Positions 42,495 through 51,127 of a stretch of 64,000 nt of DNA are shown here, one piece after another. Both the position numbers and the translations under genes were made by a program. Under the pieces are notes generated by a model. That model searched no databases. It saw only the letters and a list, made by a program, of their open reading frames with translations, and was not told the origin of the DNA. Numbering within the stretch: position 1 is the first letter of the stretch; each line of letters starts with the position of its first letter. The stretch is from Bradyrhizobium sp. U87765 SZCCT0048 (GTDB taxonomy: Bacteria > Pseudomonadota > Alphaproteobacteria > Rhizobiales > Xanthobacteraceae): contig NZ_JAFCMM010000001.1 in the NCBI RefSeq assembly GCF_018131225.1, positions 682,001 to 746,000 on the forward strand, in the 5' to 3' direction.

Positions 42495-43256
42495 TCACAG
42501 GGCCCGGCCGCCATCGACCAGGATGGTCGTGCCGGTCGAGAACGTCAGATGGGTGGCGCAGGACACGATCGCCGCGGCGACGTCGTCAGCGGTGGCGATG
42601 CGCTTCAGCGGAATGGTCGCCGACGCCTTGGCGTTGAAGTCGGCGCCGCGCCCCGGCACGAATTCGGTGTCGACGACGCCCGGCGAGACGCCGAGCACCC
42701 GCACCTGCGGCGCCAGCGCCCGCGCCAGCGACTTGGTCATGACATCGATGCCGGCCTTGGTGGCGCAGTAGGCGATCGAGGAGCCGTTGCCGGTGATGCC
42801 GGCGATCGACGACACCGACACGATCAGGCCGTCGCCGGACGCCTTCAGCAGCGGCGCAAACGTCCTGATCACGGCGAACTGGCCGCGCCAGTTGACCTGG
42901 AACATGCGGTCGATGAGGTCGTCGTCGAGCGCATCGAGGTCGGCATGGGGCACCGCCTTGGTGAAGCCCGCGGAATTGACGAGCACGTCGAGCCGGCCGT
43001 AGCGCGCCGTGATGGCCTCGCGCAGCGCCAGCAGCGATGCGGTATCGACCACGTCCGCCGGCAACGCGGCATGCCCCTCGCCCGCGAGCGAGGTGACCAG
43101 CACCGCCGCCTCCGCCGCCTTGTCGGCGCCGGGGCGATGGGTGACGACGACGCGGGCGCCGAGCCCGGCGAACTGGCGCGCGGTGGCCGCCCCGATGCCG
43201 CCGGCACCGCCGACGACCAGCACCACCTTGTCCTTGACCGAAACGGGAAACGACAT
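42495..43256 (-). CDS. Short-chain dehydrogenase/reductase
   Basis: A 253-residue SDR. The cofactor motif is VGGAGGIGAATARQF, followed by VLVNSAGFTKAVP. Catalytic Ser is in SSIAGITGNGSS and the YxxxK pair in AYCATKAG. The C-terminus HLTFSTGTTILVDGGRAL is typical of the FabG-like group. ATG 43256 has GAGG upstream; it begins eight bases after the dioxygenase stop. Confidence 0.92.
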   Translation of the reverse strand: MSFPVSVKDKVVLVVGGAGGIGAATARQFAGLGARVVVTHRPGADKAAEAAVLVTSLAGEGHAALPADVVDTASLLALREAITARYGRLDVLVNSAGFTKAVPHADLDALDDDLIDRMFQVNWRGQFAVIRTFAPLLKASGDGLIVSVSSIAGITGNGSSIAYCATKAGIDVMTKSLARALAPQVRVLGVSPGVVDTEFVPGRGADFNAKASATIPLKRIATADDVAAAIVSCATHLTFSTGTTILVDGGRAL

Positions 43257-43264
43257 CGAGAGCC

Positions 43265-44200
43265 TCACTTGATCGGGGGAACGGGAAGCTTGGACTCGCC
43301 TGCTTCCATGACGAAGGTGTAGTCGAGCGTGTACCAGGGCGCGGTCATGCCCGCGGCCGGCGGCGTGCCGCCGTCATGGCGGCGATAGTCGCCGACGAGG
43401 TGGCGCGTGACGCCGAACACCGCATCGGTCGCCAGATACTTGTCGTCGTCGACGAACACCTGGGTGATCAGCGTCTTGAAGCCAGCCTTGTGGGCGAGGA
43501 AATGGATATGCGCCGGCCGGTACGGATGACGGCGCTGCGCCCGCAGCATGTCGCCGACCGGACCGTCGGTCGGCACGGGATAGCCGGCGGGCTTGACCGA
43601 GCGGAACGAGAAGCGCCCCTGCGCATCGGTGGTGAACTTGCCGCGCAGGTTCATGTCGGCCTGGGCATCGTCCTGGTTTTCGTAGAGCCCGACCGGCGAG
43701 GAGTGCCAGACATCGACGTCAGCCCCGGCGATCGGCATGCCACTGGCGTCCTTGAGCACGCACGACACGAACAGCTCCGGCCCCGGCGTCGCCGAGCGCA
43801 CGATCGAAGCGCCGTTCTCCGTCCGCGGCGAATGCATGCGCCAGAACGGCCCGAGCAGTGCCGCCGCCGTCTCGGTCGCGCCATTGTCGCCGTTGTTCTG
43901 CAGACACACCAGCGTCGAGAAGCCGATGGCGTCGGCGAACAGGATGCCTTCGTTGTGATGATCGTTGGTCGCCTGGCCGATGCGGTTGAGGAAATCAATG
44001 CCGATGTCGTACTCGGCCTCGGTCAGCTTCACCTCGCGGGCGAAGGCGTGCATGTGGCGCACGAAGGCTTCCGCGATCTGGCGCAGCCGCGCATCCGGGG
44101 CGCGCGACATCGCCGCGATCACGGTGGGCGTGACATCGTCGACGCCCTCGATGATCCGCCCTTCCGGCACGTCCGTCGGTTTCGGCTGGGGTGACGTCAT
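43265..44200 (-). CDS. Intradiol ring-cleavage dioxygenase (hydroxyquinol/catechol 1,2-dioxygenase-like)
   Basis: A 311-residue non-haem iron(III) enzyme. An N-terminal dioxygenase_N helical domain (residues about 25-130) precedes the catalytic domain, in which the ligands Y173 (GLYENQD), Y207 (AGYPVP), H231 and H233 (RPAHIHF) are all present, so it should be active. Length and the QATNDHHNEGILFADAIGFSTLV segment fit the hydroxyquinol or chlorocatechol dioxygenase branch. It is the first gene of the operon and lies behind two LacI-type operators. No maleylacetate reductase or cycloisomerase is adjacent, so the pathway is not standard. Confidence 0.9.
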   Translation of the reverse strand: MTSPQPKPTDVPEGRIIEGVDDVTPTVIAAMSRAPDARLRQIAEAFVRHMHAFAREVKLTEAEYDIGIDFLNRIGQATNDHHNEGILFADAIGFSTLVCLQNNGDNGATETAAALLGPFWRMHSPRTENGASIVRSATPGPELFVSCVLKDASGMPIAGADVDVWHSSPVGLYENQDDAQADMNLRGKFTTDAQGRFSFRSVKPAGYPVPTDGPVGDMLRAQRRHPYRPAHIHFLAHKAGFKTLITQVFVDDDKYLATDAVFGVTRHLVGDYRRHDGGTPPAAGMTAPWYTLDYTFVMEAGESKLPVPPIK

Positions 44201-44247
44201 GGCAACCTCCCTTGGCGTTCGGTTCTAGCGTCCGTTGGCGACCAATC

Positions 44248-44261
44248 TGCAATCGTTTGCA
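44248..44261 (-). promoter_or_regulatory. LacI/GalR-type operator, distal
   Basis: TGCAATCGTTTGCA fits the LacI-family pattern TGnAAnCGnTTnCA at every fixed position. It lies 47 bases upstream of the dioxygenase start and 31 bases from a second site, close to three helical turns. Confidence 0.7.
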
Positions 44262-44278
44262 TTCGATGAACCGATTTA

Positions 44279-44292
44279 TGCAATCGATTGCA
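44279..44292 (-). promoter_or_regulatory. LacI/GalR-type operator, perfect palindrome
   Basis: TGCAATCGATTGCA is a perfect 14-bp palindrome and a full match to TGnAAnCGnTTnCA. With the site at 44248 it forms a pair before the dioxygenase gene. No LacI-family gene is in this window. Confidence 0.75.
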
Positions 44293-44454
44293 AAATGTCA
44301 AGCGACCGTCTGTTAGAGAGTGGAAGCAATTTCATGCGAAGATCAAGAAAATTGCACGCCAAACGAGAATGACGTTCACCGCTTTCCTCGGCCGCTGCTT
44401 GCGCCGACGCGATCAGGCCGCATCGGCGAGCCGCTTCAGGCGGCGGTCCGGGCG

Positions 44455-45360
44455 TCAGAGCAAAGTCAGCCTTTCCCTCAGCCGACCGGCAGTGAAGTCG
44501 AGAAAGACCCGCATCTTGAATGGGAGCGCACCACGGCCCGCGTGCATCAGATGAATCGGGAGCCGCTCAACCTCAAAATCTTCCAGAACGACGCGCAGCG
44601 CCCCGTCGCGCACGGCGTCGGCGCACTGGTAGTGAAGGACCCGAACCAGGCCAACGTCTTGCGCGGCAGCCCACACCGCGGCCTCTGCGGTCGAGACAGA
44701 GAGACGCGGCCGAATTGGCACGTCGACGCTTCCTTGCGCGTCCTTTCGGCGGAACGACCACGTCGAGGCTGGTGACAGGAAATCGAAATTGACGGTCGGC
44801 AGACCGGCCAGATCCTTGGGGTCATTGGGATTGCCGTGCGCGGCGAGCAGTTTCGGACTGGCACACACAACCGTCCGCATCGAACCGACGCGTGTGGCCA
44901 CCATGTTGCTGTCCGGCAGGTCGCCAATGCGTACCGCCATGTCGACGTGATCGTCGAGCAGGTGAAGGTTACGATCAGCCAGCACGAGCCGGACGTTGAT
45001 GTCCGGATAGGCAGTCAGAAACGCGGTAACGACCGGGAGAACGTACAGGCGGCCGAACATGACTGGCGCCGTCACGACCAACTCGCCGCGCGGCGCATGG
45101 AATTCCCCGGCAGCAAAGCGCTCCGTCTCGTCCAGCTCGTCGAGGATACGCCTGGCCGAGTTCACGTAGGCGGAGCCTGCATCGGTCAATGCAAGCCTGC
45201 GGGTCGTGCGGGTCAGCAGCTTGGCGCCGAGATGGGCCTCCAGCTCAGCCACCTTCCGGCTGACGGTTGCCAATGGCACGCCCAGGTTCCGGCTCGCGGC
45301 TGAAAAGCTGCCCGTGTCGACCACCCGCAGCAAGATGGTCATAGCCTCGAAGCGGTCCAC
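44455..45360 (-). CDS. LysR-family transcriptional regulator
   Basis: A 301-residue regulator. Helix-turn-helix: AMTILLRVVDTGSFSAASRNLGVPLATVSRKVAELEAHLGAKLLTRTTRRLALTDAG; the effector domain starts at GELVVTAPVMFGRLYVLP. It belongs to the broad AaeR/DmlR branch. The start is GTG at 45360 (MDRFEAMTILL), with GGA six bases upstream. It is divergent from the AhpD-like gene with a 120-base shared promoter that holds a dyad at 45372-45395, so that gene is its likely target. Confidence 0.9.
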   Translation of the reverse strand: MDRFEAMTILLRVVDTGSFSAASRNLGVPLATVSRKVAELEAHLGAKLLTRTTRRLALTDAGSAYVNSARRILDELDETERFAAGEFHAPRGELVVTAPVMFGRLYVLPVVTAFLTAYPDINVRLVLADRNLHLLDDHVDMAVRIGDLPDSNMVATRVGSMRTVVCASPKLLAAHGNPNDPKDLAGLPTVNFDFLSPASTWSFRRKDAQGSVDVPIRPRLSVSTAEAAVWAAAQDVGLVRVLHYQCADAVRDGALRVVLEDFEVERLPIHLMHAGRGALPFKMRVFLDFTAGRLRERLTLL

Positions 45361-45371
45361 GATTGTTCCAT

Positions 45372-45395
45372 ATTTTGAGAATACGATTTCAAAAT
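45372..45395. promoter_or_regulatory. LysR-box dyad
   Basis: ATTTTGA (45372-45378) and TCAAAAT (45389-45395) are perfect inverted arms ten bases apart, AT-rich in a GC-rich genome, between the LysR gene and the AhpD-like gene. The pattern T-N11-A is met. Confidence 0.65.
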
Positions 45396-45480
45396 CTACT
45401 GGATTATCTCTCTCGACGGAACCGACTAGTTCTGGCGGCGCACGAACCGCTCCGGTTTCGCGCCCGCAGAGGAGAAAGCC

Positions 45481-46026
45481 ATGTCCCGCCTGACCATCCC
45501 CGCCCGAGATGATGTCCCGGAAGCCTCCAAACCGATCCTGGACGCTGTGCACAAACAGCTTGGCGTCGTCCCCAACATGTTTCGTCTGATCGCCGCCAGC
45601 CCGGCCGCGCTGCAGGGGTTCACCGGAAACAATGGCGCGCTGGCCAGGGCACTCGACGTCAAGACGCGCGAGCGGATCGCGCTCGCCGTCGCTCAGGTCA
45701 ACCGTTGCGACTACTGTCTGTCGGCACACAGCTATCTCGGCCTGAACCTGGCGAAGATCACGCCGGACGAAATCACCCTGAATCGCCGGGGCCAATCCGG
45801 TGACGCCAAGGCGGATGCTGCGGTGCGCTTCGCCGCCAAGGTCGTTCGCGACCGCGGCCATGTCAGCGACGGCGATATCAAGGCGGTGCGCGACGCCGGT
45901 TTCTCGGATGGTCAGATCGTCGAGATCATCGCCGTCACCGCCGAGAATATCTTCACCAACCTGCTCAATGTGGTTGCACAGACCGACATCGACTTCCCGG
46001 TCGTCCATGCGGCCGAGGCGGCCTGA
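45481..46026 (+). CDS. AhpD-like / carboxymuconolactone decarboxylase family protein
   Basis: A 181-residue peroxidase-related protein. The redox motif C76-x-x-C79 with H83 (NRCDYCLSAH) follows TRERIALAVAQV, the AhpD core. Family members reduce peroxides with a disulfide relay. It is the divergent neighbour of the LysR gene and stands alone. GGAG before the ATG supports the start. Confidence 0.9.
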   Translation: MSRLTIPARDDVPEASKPILDAVHKQLGVVPNMFRLIAASPAALQGFTGNNGALARALDVKTRERIALAVAQVNRCDYCLSAHSYLGLNLAKITPDEITLNRRGQSGDAKADAAVRFAAKVVRDRGHVSDGDIKAVRDAGFSDGQIVEIIAVTAENIFTNLLNVVAQTDIDFPVVHAAEAA

Positions 46027-46376
46027 CACAGAGCGCGGGTTGGCAGGTCCAGCCCGCTCCTTCTCTGCCGGAGAAGGCCGACCGACGCCCCATGATTTCC
46101 TCGAAGGAACGGACAACGCGCCCGGCCGTCGTCTGCCGAGACCGCCTCCATTTCCCGGCGCGGCAATCGTCGCCGCGCGGGATCGGCTGCTTATGCGCAG
46201 CACATGAAGAGCGGCACTTATGTCACGCCTAGAAAATGCAGCGGCGCCCCCTCTCGCATTCCTATGCCTGTCCGCTCACCTTCGCAGCATGCCGTCGGAC
46301 TCACCGCGAGATCGACGCGAGCCTCCGGCGCATCACACGATGCGCGCACGAACCTTCGGACCAGCAGGAGATCACC
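46027..46376. other. 350-base gap with a GC-rich hairpin
   Basis: No gene is convincing here. A near-perfect stem CCCGGCGCGGC / GCCGCGCGGG lies at about 46154-46181 and could end the AhpD-like transcript, though no T-run follows. Confidence 0.45.
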
Positions 46377-46571
46377 ATGGCCGCCTATCAAGCCTACATC
46401 GTCGGGATGCACAGCCGCTCCATCGGCATGGTGCGGATGGACTGCGACGATGACGACAAGGCGATCGAGTCCGCCAGCCGCCTCGTCGACAGCCACGACG
46501 TCGAGTTGTGGCAGATGGATCGCCCGGTCGTGCGGTTCGAAGCGGCCTCGAAGCAGATGTTCAGGAAGTAG
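46377..46571 (+). CDS. Small conserved-type protein of unknown function
   Basis: A 64-residue soluble protein: AYQAYIVGMHSRSIGMVRMDCDDDDKAIESASRLVDSHDVELWQMDRPVVRFE. The pattern (a beta strand, an acidic turn, a helix starting DDKAIESASRL, then a strand with VELWQ) is seen in short alphaproteobacterial orphan proteins. A good ribosome site GGAG precedes the ATG. Its end overlaps the convergent LysR gene by 11 bases. Confidence 0.7.
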   Translation: MAAYQAYIVGMHSRSIGMVRMDCDDDDKAIESASRLVDSHDVELWQMDRPVVRFEAASKQMFRK

Positions 46572-47499
46572 GCGCCGCCTGCGCAGGCTCCCACGGCGGC
46601 CGTGGCGAGAACCGCTTGACCAGTTCGTCGACCACGACACGCACCTTCGGCGCGAGATGGCGGGTGCGCGGCCATACCGCGTGGATCGGAAAGCCGAGCG
46701 TCGGGATGTCCGCCATCACCGCGACCAGCCGGCCCGCGCGCAGATCCTCGGCGCACAGCCAGGTCGCGAGCAACGCGAGGCCCTGCCCGGCGCACGCCGC
46801 GGCGCGGATCGCGTCGCTGTGATTGAACGTGTAGCGGCCGCGCACGGCGGCAGACACCACCTTGCCGTCGGCCGTCGTGAACAGCCAGGGATTGGCCCGG
46901 CCATCACGGCCGAACGCGATGCAGGCATGACCATCGAGGTCGGCGATCGATGCCGGCCCACCGTGTGCGGCAAGGTAGGCCGGGCTCGCGCACACCACCG
47001 AGGCCTGCACACCGAGCCGGCGGGCCACCAGCACAGCGCTGTCGCGGAGGTCGCCGATGCGAATGACGAGGTCGATGCCCTCCTCGATCGGATCGACCAG
47101 GCGATCGGAGAATGACACGTCCATGCGCAGATCGGGATAGACCGCGCCGATGTCGAGCAGCGCCGGCAGCACCCAGCGCCGGCCGAAGACATGGGGCAGA
47201 TCGATGCGCAGCCGCCCCGACGGCGCGGCGCGCCGTGACGACACCGCGGCCTCCGCGCCCTCGAGTTCGGCGAGCGCCCGCGTGCAGCTGTCGTAGAACG
47301 CCTGGCCTTCATCGGTGAGACCGAAGTGCCGCGTGGTGCGTGCGATCAACCGCACGCCAAGCCGCTCCTCGAGGCGCGCGACGCTCTTGGCGACGCCCGA
47401 GCGCGTCAACCCCATGCGTTCGCCGGCCAGCGTGAAGCTGCCGGCGTCGACGGCCTGGACGAAGGCGGTAATGCCCTTGAGTTGGTCCGGAGAAATCAT
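46561..47499 (-). CDS. LysR-family transcriptional regulator
   Basis: A 312-residue regulator. Helix-turn-helix: ITAFVQAVDAGSFTLAGERMGLTRSGVAKSVARLEERLGVRLIARTTRHFGLTDEG. The effector domain is complete (GRLRIDLPHVFGRRWVLPALLDIGAVYPDLRMDVSFSDRLVD). It is divergent from the MFS/EthD pair across 117 bases and is their probable regulator. Confidence 0.92.
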   Translation of the reverse strand: MISPDQLKGITAFVQAVDAGSFTLAGERMGLTRSGVAKSVARLEERLGVRLIARTTRHFGLTDEGQAFYDSCTRALAELEGAEAAVSSRRAAPSGRLRIDLPHVFGRRWVLPALLDIGAVYPDLRMDVSFSDRLVDPIEEGIDLVIRIGDLRDSAVLVARRLGVQASVVCASPAYLAAHGGPASIADLDGHACIAFGRDGRANPWLFTTADGKVVSAAVRGRYTFNHSDAIRAAACAGQGLALLATWLCAEDLRAGRLVAVMADIPTLGFPIHAVWPRTRHLAPKVRVVVDELVKRFSPRPPWEPAQAAPTS

Positions 47500-47616
47500 G
47501 GAACCCTTATTGGCGACTTTTAGTCAACACTGATCCGAACTATCGCATATTTATCGTGACAGAATTCGTCAATATCGCTGTCGGCCAGACGTTCGTCCAC
47601 GCCTGCCGGAGTCCTG

Positions 47617-48822
47617 ATGTCGACGATCGACCGCGCCGCCCATTCGTCCGCCCCGCCTGCCCGCGACGGCGCCCGCAGCGTCGCCGCACTGCCGCTCGCC
47701 ATCGGCGCCGGCCTCGGCGTCGCCAATGTCTATTACAGCCAGCCCGTGCTGCATCTGGTGCAGCAGGCCTTCGATGTCCGCCCGGAGATCGCGGGCTGGC
47801 TGCCGACAGGCACGCAGCTCGGCTATGTCGCGGGCCTGCTGCTGCTGGCGCCGCTTGGCGACATCATCGATCGCCGCCGCCTGATCGCGGCCAAGGCGCT
47901 GCTGCTGGCGCTGGCCCTTGTCGCGTCCGCGCTCGCGCCCGGCCTGCCGGCCCTGATCGCAGCCGGCATCGTCGTCGGCCTGTTGGGCAGCGTCGGCCAG
48001 GACTTCGTGCCGCTCGCGGTGCAGCTCGCGCCCGAGGCGCGGCGCGGCCGCGTCGTCGGCACGGTGATGGCCGGCTTCCTCATCGGCATCCTGTGCTCGC
48101 GCACCCTCGGCGGCCTCGTCGCGCAATGGCTGGGCTGGCGCGCGGTGTTCGCGCTCGCCGCAGCACTGATGGCGCTGACCTCGCTGGCGGCATGGCGCGG
48201 ACTGCCGCGCGTGCCGCCCGCCGTCACCGGTCGCTACACGGAGCTGCTGCGCGGCCTCGGACAACTGATGCGGCAGCATCACACGCTGCGCGTCGCGATG
48301 ACGACGCAGGCGTTGCTGGCAAGCTCCCTCGGCGCGTTCTGGTCGACGCTGGCCCTGGCGCTTGCCGCGCCGCCGTTCGACCTCGGTGCCGGTCCCGCCG
48401 GCCTGTTCGGCCTCGCGGGCGCCGCGGGTGCGCTGGCCGCGCCGCTGTTCGGCCAGTTCGCCGATCGCAGCGGACCGCGTCTCGCCATCCGCACCGGGTG
48501 CGCGCTGGTGATCGCAGCGTTCGCGCTGATGCTCGCGGCCCCGACGTCGCTGATCGCGATCGGCTGCGGCGCGGCGCTGTTCGACCTCGGGGTGATGGCG
48601 AGCATGATCTCGCATCAGACCCTGATCCACGGCCTCGACGCCGCCGCGCGCAGCCGCCTCAACGGCCTCATCGTCACCGCCGCCATGGTCGGCGTCGCCT
48701 GCGGCACGGCGCTTGGCACCTGGAGCTTCGCACAGTTCGGATGGCGCGGCGTGTGCACCGTCGGCGTGCTCGCCGGCGCCAGCGCCCTCGCCCGCAGTCT
48801 CGCCGACCGCTCCCGCACATGA
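47617..48822 (+). CDS. MFS transporter
   Basis: A 401-residue exporter of the major facilitator superfamily with about 12 hydrophobic segments. The loop motif LAPLGDIIDRRRLI after helix 2 is the family A-motif, and LFGQFADRSGPRLAI repeats it in the second half. It resembles drug or sugar efflux permeases. It is overlapped by the EthD gene (ATGA) and controlled, by position, by the divergent LysR protein. Confidence 0.9.
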   Translation: MSTIDRAAHSSAPPARDGARSVAALPLAIGAGLGVANVYYSQPVLHLVQQAFDVRPEIAGWLPTGTQLGYVAGLLLLAPLGDIIDRRRLIAAKALLLALALVASALAPGLPALIAAGIVVGLLGSVGQDFVPLAVQLAPEARRGRVVGTVMAGFLIGILCSRTLGGLVAQWLGWRAVFALAAALMALTSLAAWRGLPRVPPAVTGRYTELLRGLGQLMRQHHTLRVAMTTQALLASSLGAFWSTLALALAAPPFDLGAGPAGLFGLAGAAGALAAPLFGQFADRSGPRLAIRTGCALVIAAFALMLAAPTSLIAIGCGAALFDLGVMASMISHQTLIHGLDAAARSRLNGLIVTAAMVGVACGTALGTWSFAQFGWRGVCTVGVLAGASALARSLADRSRT

Positions 48823-49811
48823 GGCCGAATATGTCGTCACACCCGCATCAGATCGCCGTGCTGTCGTTCCTGTCCCGCGCGGATGCCACGCCATTTCCCG
48901 CACGGCGCCGCTCGGCCGGCCATCTGCTCGACCACGACGGCGCGATTCTCGTCGACCCGGCCGCCGATCCCGCGCGCCATGCCTTCGGCAGCGATCCCAA
49001 TCTCAATTTCGAGACCTGGGGTGACTACTGGCGCAAGGTGCATGGCGTGCGCTTTCTCCACGCCGAAGGCGACGACGCCATTCTCGACAGGCTGCTGCGC
49101 TACGACCAGATCCACCGCGTCGCGGCCGCCCCGTCAGGGCTCACGCCGCCGCCCTACCATCCGCCGCTTGACGCCGATGGCCGGCTGCACACGAGCGTGA
49201 TCGGCCAGTTGCCGCCCTATCGGCGCCCGGCCTGGGATGGCGCGGCGTATCTGGTGTTCGCCGAACGCGATGATGTCGCCGCCGTGCTCGGCAGCGCGCG
49301 CGTGCGCCGCGCCATCATGCCCGAGGATCGCGTCATGTTCCGCGAGATCGCGCCGCTGCTTGCGCGCCAGCATGTCGTGCTGCCAGGCCCCGATGGCCGC
49401 GATGCAGTCACGATGATCCGGACCCACACACGCCGCGCCGGCGTCGACCGCCATGCCGTCCAGGATCACTGGCGCGGCGCCCACGCCGACCTCGTGCTGG
49501 CCCAACCCGATACCCGCCGCCTGCTGCGCAGCTACGTCCAGCTGCACAACATCGGCCCGCAGGCCGAAGGCGAGCCGTTCTTCCATGCGGCGACCGCGCC
49601 CTTCGATGTCGTCAGCCTGCTGGGTTTCGCAACCATGAGCGACGCGGAAGAGTTCTGCATCTCGGACGGCGCGCGCACGATCAGCGATGCGGAAGCGCAG
49701 GTCATGATCCCTGCCGGTCATGACGACTTCACCGGCGTGACGTTCCACCTGCGTGATCGCATCGCGCCGGCATCTGCCGCGCGACAACCGACCGTACCTG
49801 TGACGGACTGA
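48819..49811 (+). CDS. Tandem EthD-domain protein
   Basis: A 330-residue protein. The second half has the EthD pattern MIRTHTRRAGVDRHAVQDHWRGAHADLVLAQ (W218, H222). The first half has a related piece, FETWGDYWRKVHGVRFLHAE (W71, H75), so the protein looks like two EthD-like ferredoxin folds in one chain. EthD-type proteins assist degradation of ethers or polyketides and often bind or tailor a small organic molecule. The start overlaps the MFS stop by four bases; a second ATG is at 48831. Confidence 0.8.
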   Translation: MRPNMSSHPHQIAVLSFLSRADATPFPARRRSAGHLLDHDGAILVDPAADPARHAFGSDPNLNFETWGDYWRKVHGVRFLHAEGDDAILDRLLRYDQIHRVAAAPSGLTPPPYHPPLDADGRLHTSVIGQLPPYRRPAWDGAAYLVFAERDDVAAVLGSARVRRAIMPEDRVMFREIAPLLARQHVVLPGPDGRDAVTMIRTHTRRAGVDRHAVQDHWRGAHADLVLAQPDTRRLLRSYVQLHNIGPQAEGEPFFHAATAPFDVVSLLGFATMSDAEEFCISDGARTISDAEAQVMIPAGHDDFTGVTFHLRDRIAPASAARQPTVPVTD

Positions 49812-50144
49812 CACACTGCGAAACGGCTCACGATGCGGGTTGGACAAGCGTCCAACCCATGCCGCATTGCACTGCTGCCATCAACATGACCTGCGACAAT
49901 CGTTGCAACGGTTGCAGCCTACCTGCTTGCACATCCAGGCATGAGGCAAATGCAACGATGCCGCCTTGTCACGTCGCGTCACTCGGGCCACACTTCGCCC
50001 TGCGCGGCGTCGAGTCCATCATGACGCGACGCTCGCTCCATTAGACGGCACGTTATTTCGATCCATCGATATTCAGCGACCGCGGCCATCGGTCCGTTCG
50101 CCATTTGATTGGGAGCACCGCGCACCATCCGGCGGTGTCGATGC
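49812..50144. other. 333-base gap with hairpin and small palindromes
   Basis: A perfect 9-bp stem with an AAGC loop (GGGTTGGAC / GTCCAACCC, 49837-49858) follows the EthD stop and may be its terminator, without a T-run. A 13-bp palindrome TGCAACGGTTGCA is at 49904-49916. No gene is evident. Confidence 0.55.
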
Positions 50145-50945
50145 ATGCAGGAGCAGGACTCAGTCCGGCTGTTCGCGGAAGATTTTGCCGTGTGCGGCCC
50201 GAACGATGCGACGCAGCTTCATGCCGAAGCGCAACTCACGGGCGTCGGCGCGCTGCATGGCGGCGCGATCGCCGCCTTCGCTTTGCTCGCCGCACGGCGC
50301 GGCTGCTGCGACGACGCCAGCGCGATCCCCTCCGCCGCGAGCTTTCATATCAATTTCCTGCGCGCCGGCCGCGGCGCGCTGTTCAACGCCCACACGACGT
50401 CGGCGCGGCAGGTGAAGGAGCTTGGCTTCTTCGATCTCAGCATCCGCGACGCCGACGACCAGGTCATCGCCAGTGCCCATACCGCGCTGTCGGCCCGGCG
50501 CACCGACCTGCGCAGCGCCGATCCCTGGACGACGCCGCCCGGCGACGGCGCCGAGTACGCCGCCGCCGGCTGCGCGCTGCCGTTCCTCAGGGATCGCGGC
50601 CTCAGCGTTCCCGGCGTCGCCGTCGGGCGTTTGGAAATGGCGTTCGAGCCGGTCGCGCGCAACCTCGACAGCGATGGCGCGATGCACGAGGCGGCGATGC
50701 TCGCCCTGATCGACGCGGCCGGCTCGACCATCCCCTATACCGTGCGCCGGCCGAAATCCCACGGCGCTACGCTGTCGCTGTCGGCGCACTTCACCGGCCA
50801 TCGCCCGGCATCGAGCGTCTTTGCCCGCGCCCGCATCCGCGATCACTCGGCGCAGTATTTCTGGAGCGAGATCGATCTCGTCGATGCCCGCGAGACACAT
50901 TGCGGTTCGGCGACGCTGCTGTACCGGTTTGCGGATGGCGCCTAG
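50145..50945 (+). CDS. Hot-dog fold thioesterase-like protein (double PaaI/acyl-CoA thioesterase type)
   Basis: A 266-residue protein with two hot-dog segments. The first includes GVGALHGGAIAAFALLAARRG and ASFHINFLRAGRGALFNAHTTSARQVKELGFFDLSIRDADDQVIASAHTAL, as in PaaI-like thioesterases (HGG motif). The second (about 150-262) has MHEAAMLALIDAAGSTIPY and SLSAHFTGHRP. It may hydrolyse a CoA thioester. The start is not well marked; the ATG at 50145 fits the fold, and no clear ribosome site was found. Confidence 0.75.
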   Translation: MQEQDSVRLFAEDFAVCGPNDATQLHAEAQLTGVGALHGGAIAAFALLAARRGCCDDASAIPSAASFHINFLRAGRGALFNAHTTSARQVKELGFFDLSIRDADDQVIASAHTALSARRTDLRSADPWTTPPGDGAEYAAAGCALPFLRDRGLSVPGVAVGRLEMAFEPVARNLDSDGAMHEAAMLALIDAAGSTIPYTVRRPKSHGATLSLSAHFTGHRPASSVFARARIRDHSAQYFWSEIDLVDARETHCGSATLLYRFADGA

Positions 50946-51127
50946 GCCAAATGCACCATTGCTGCGACCAGGCCGCAATCATGGGATGACTGAAAGCCCC
51001 GGTCGCGCACACGTCATCGTGACAGCGCTCCTCCCGCGCGCCCTGCGACAGGCGGAATAAAAAATCACCGCGAGCCGTCTTTCCCTTCAGCGCCGCGCCT
51101 TTCCGGCGCGCCGGAATGGAGAGAAAG

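Noticed and set aside
49904..49916. TGCAACGGTTGCA as a third LacI-type operator
   Set aside because: It is 13 bp, so it cannot meet the 14-bp TGnAAnCGnTTnCA pattern, and no catabolic promoter of the same operon is nearby.
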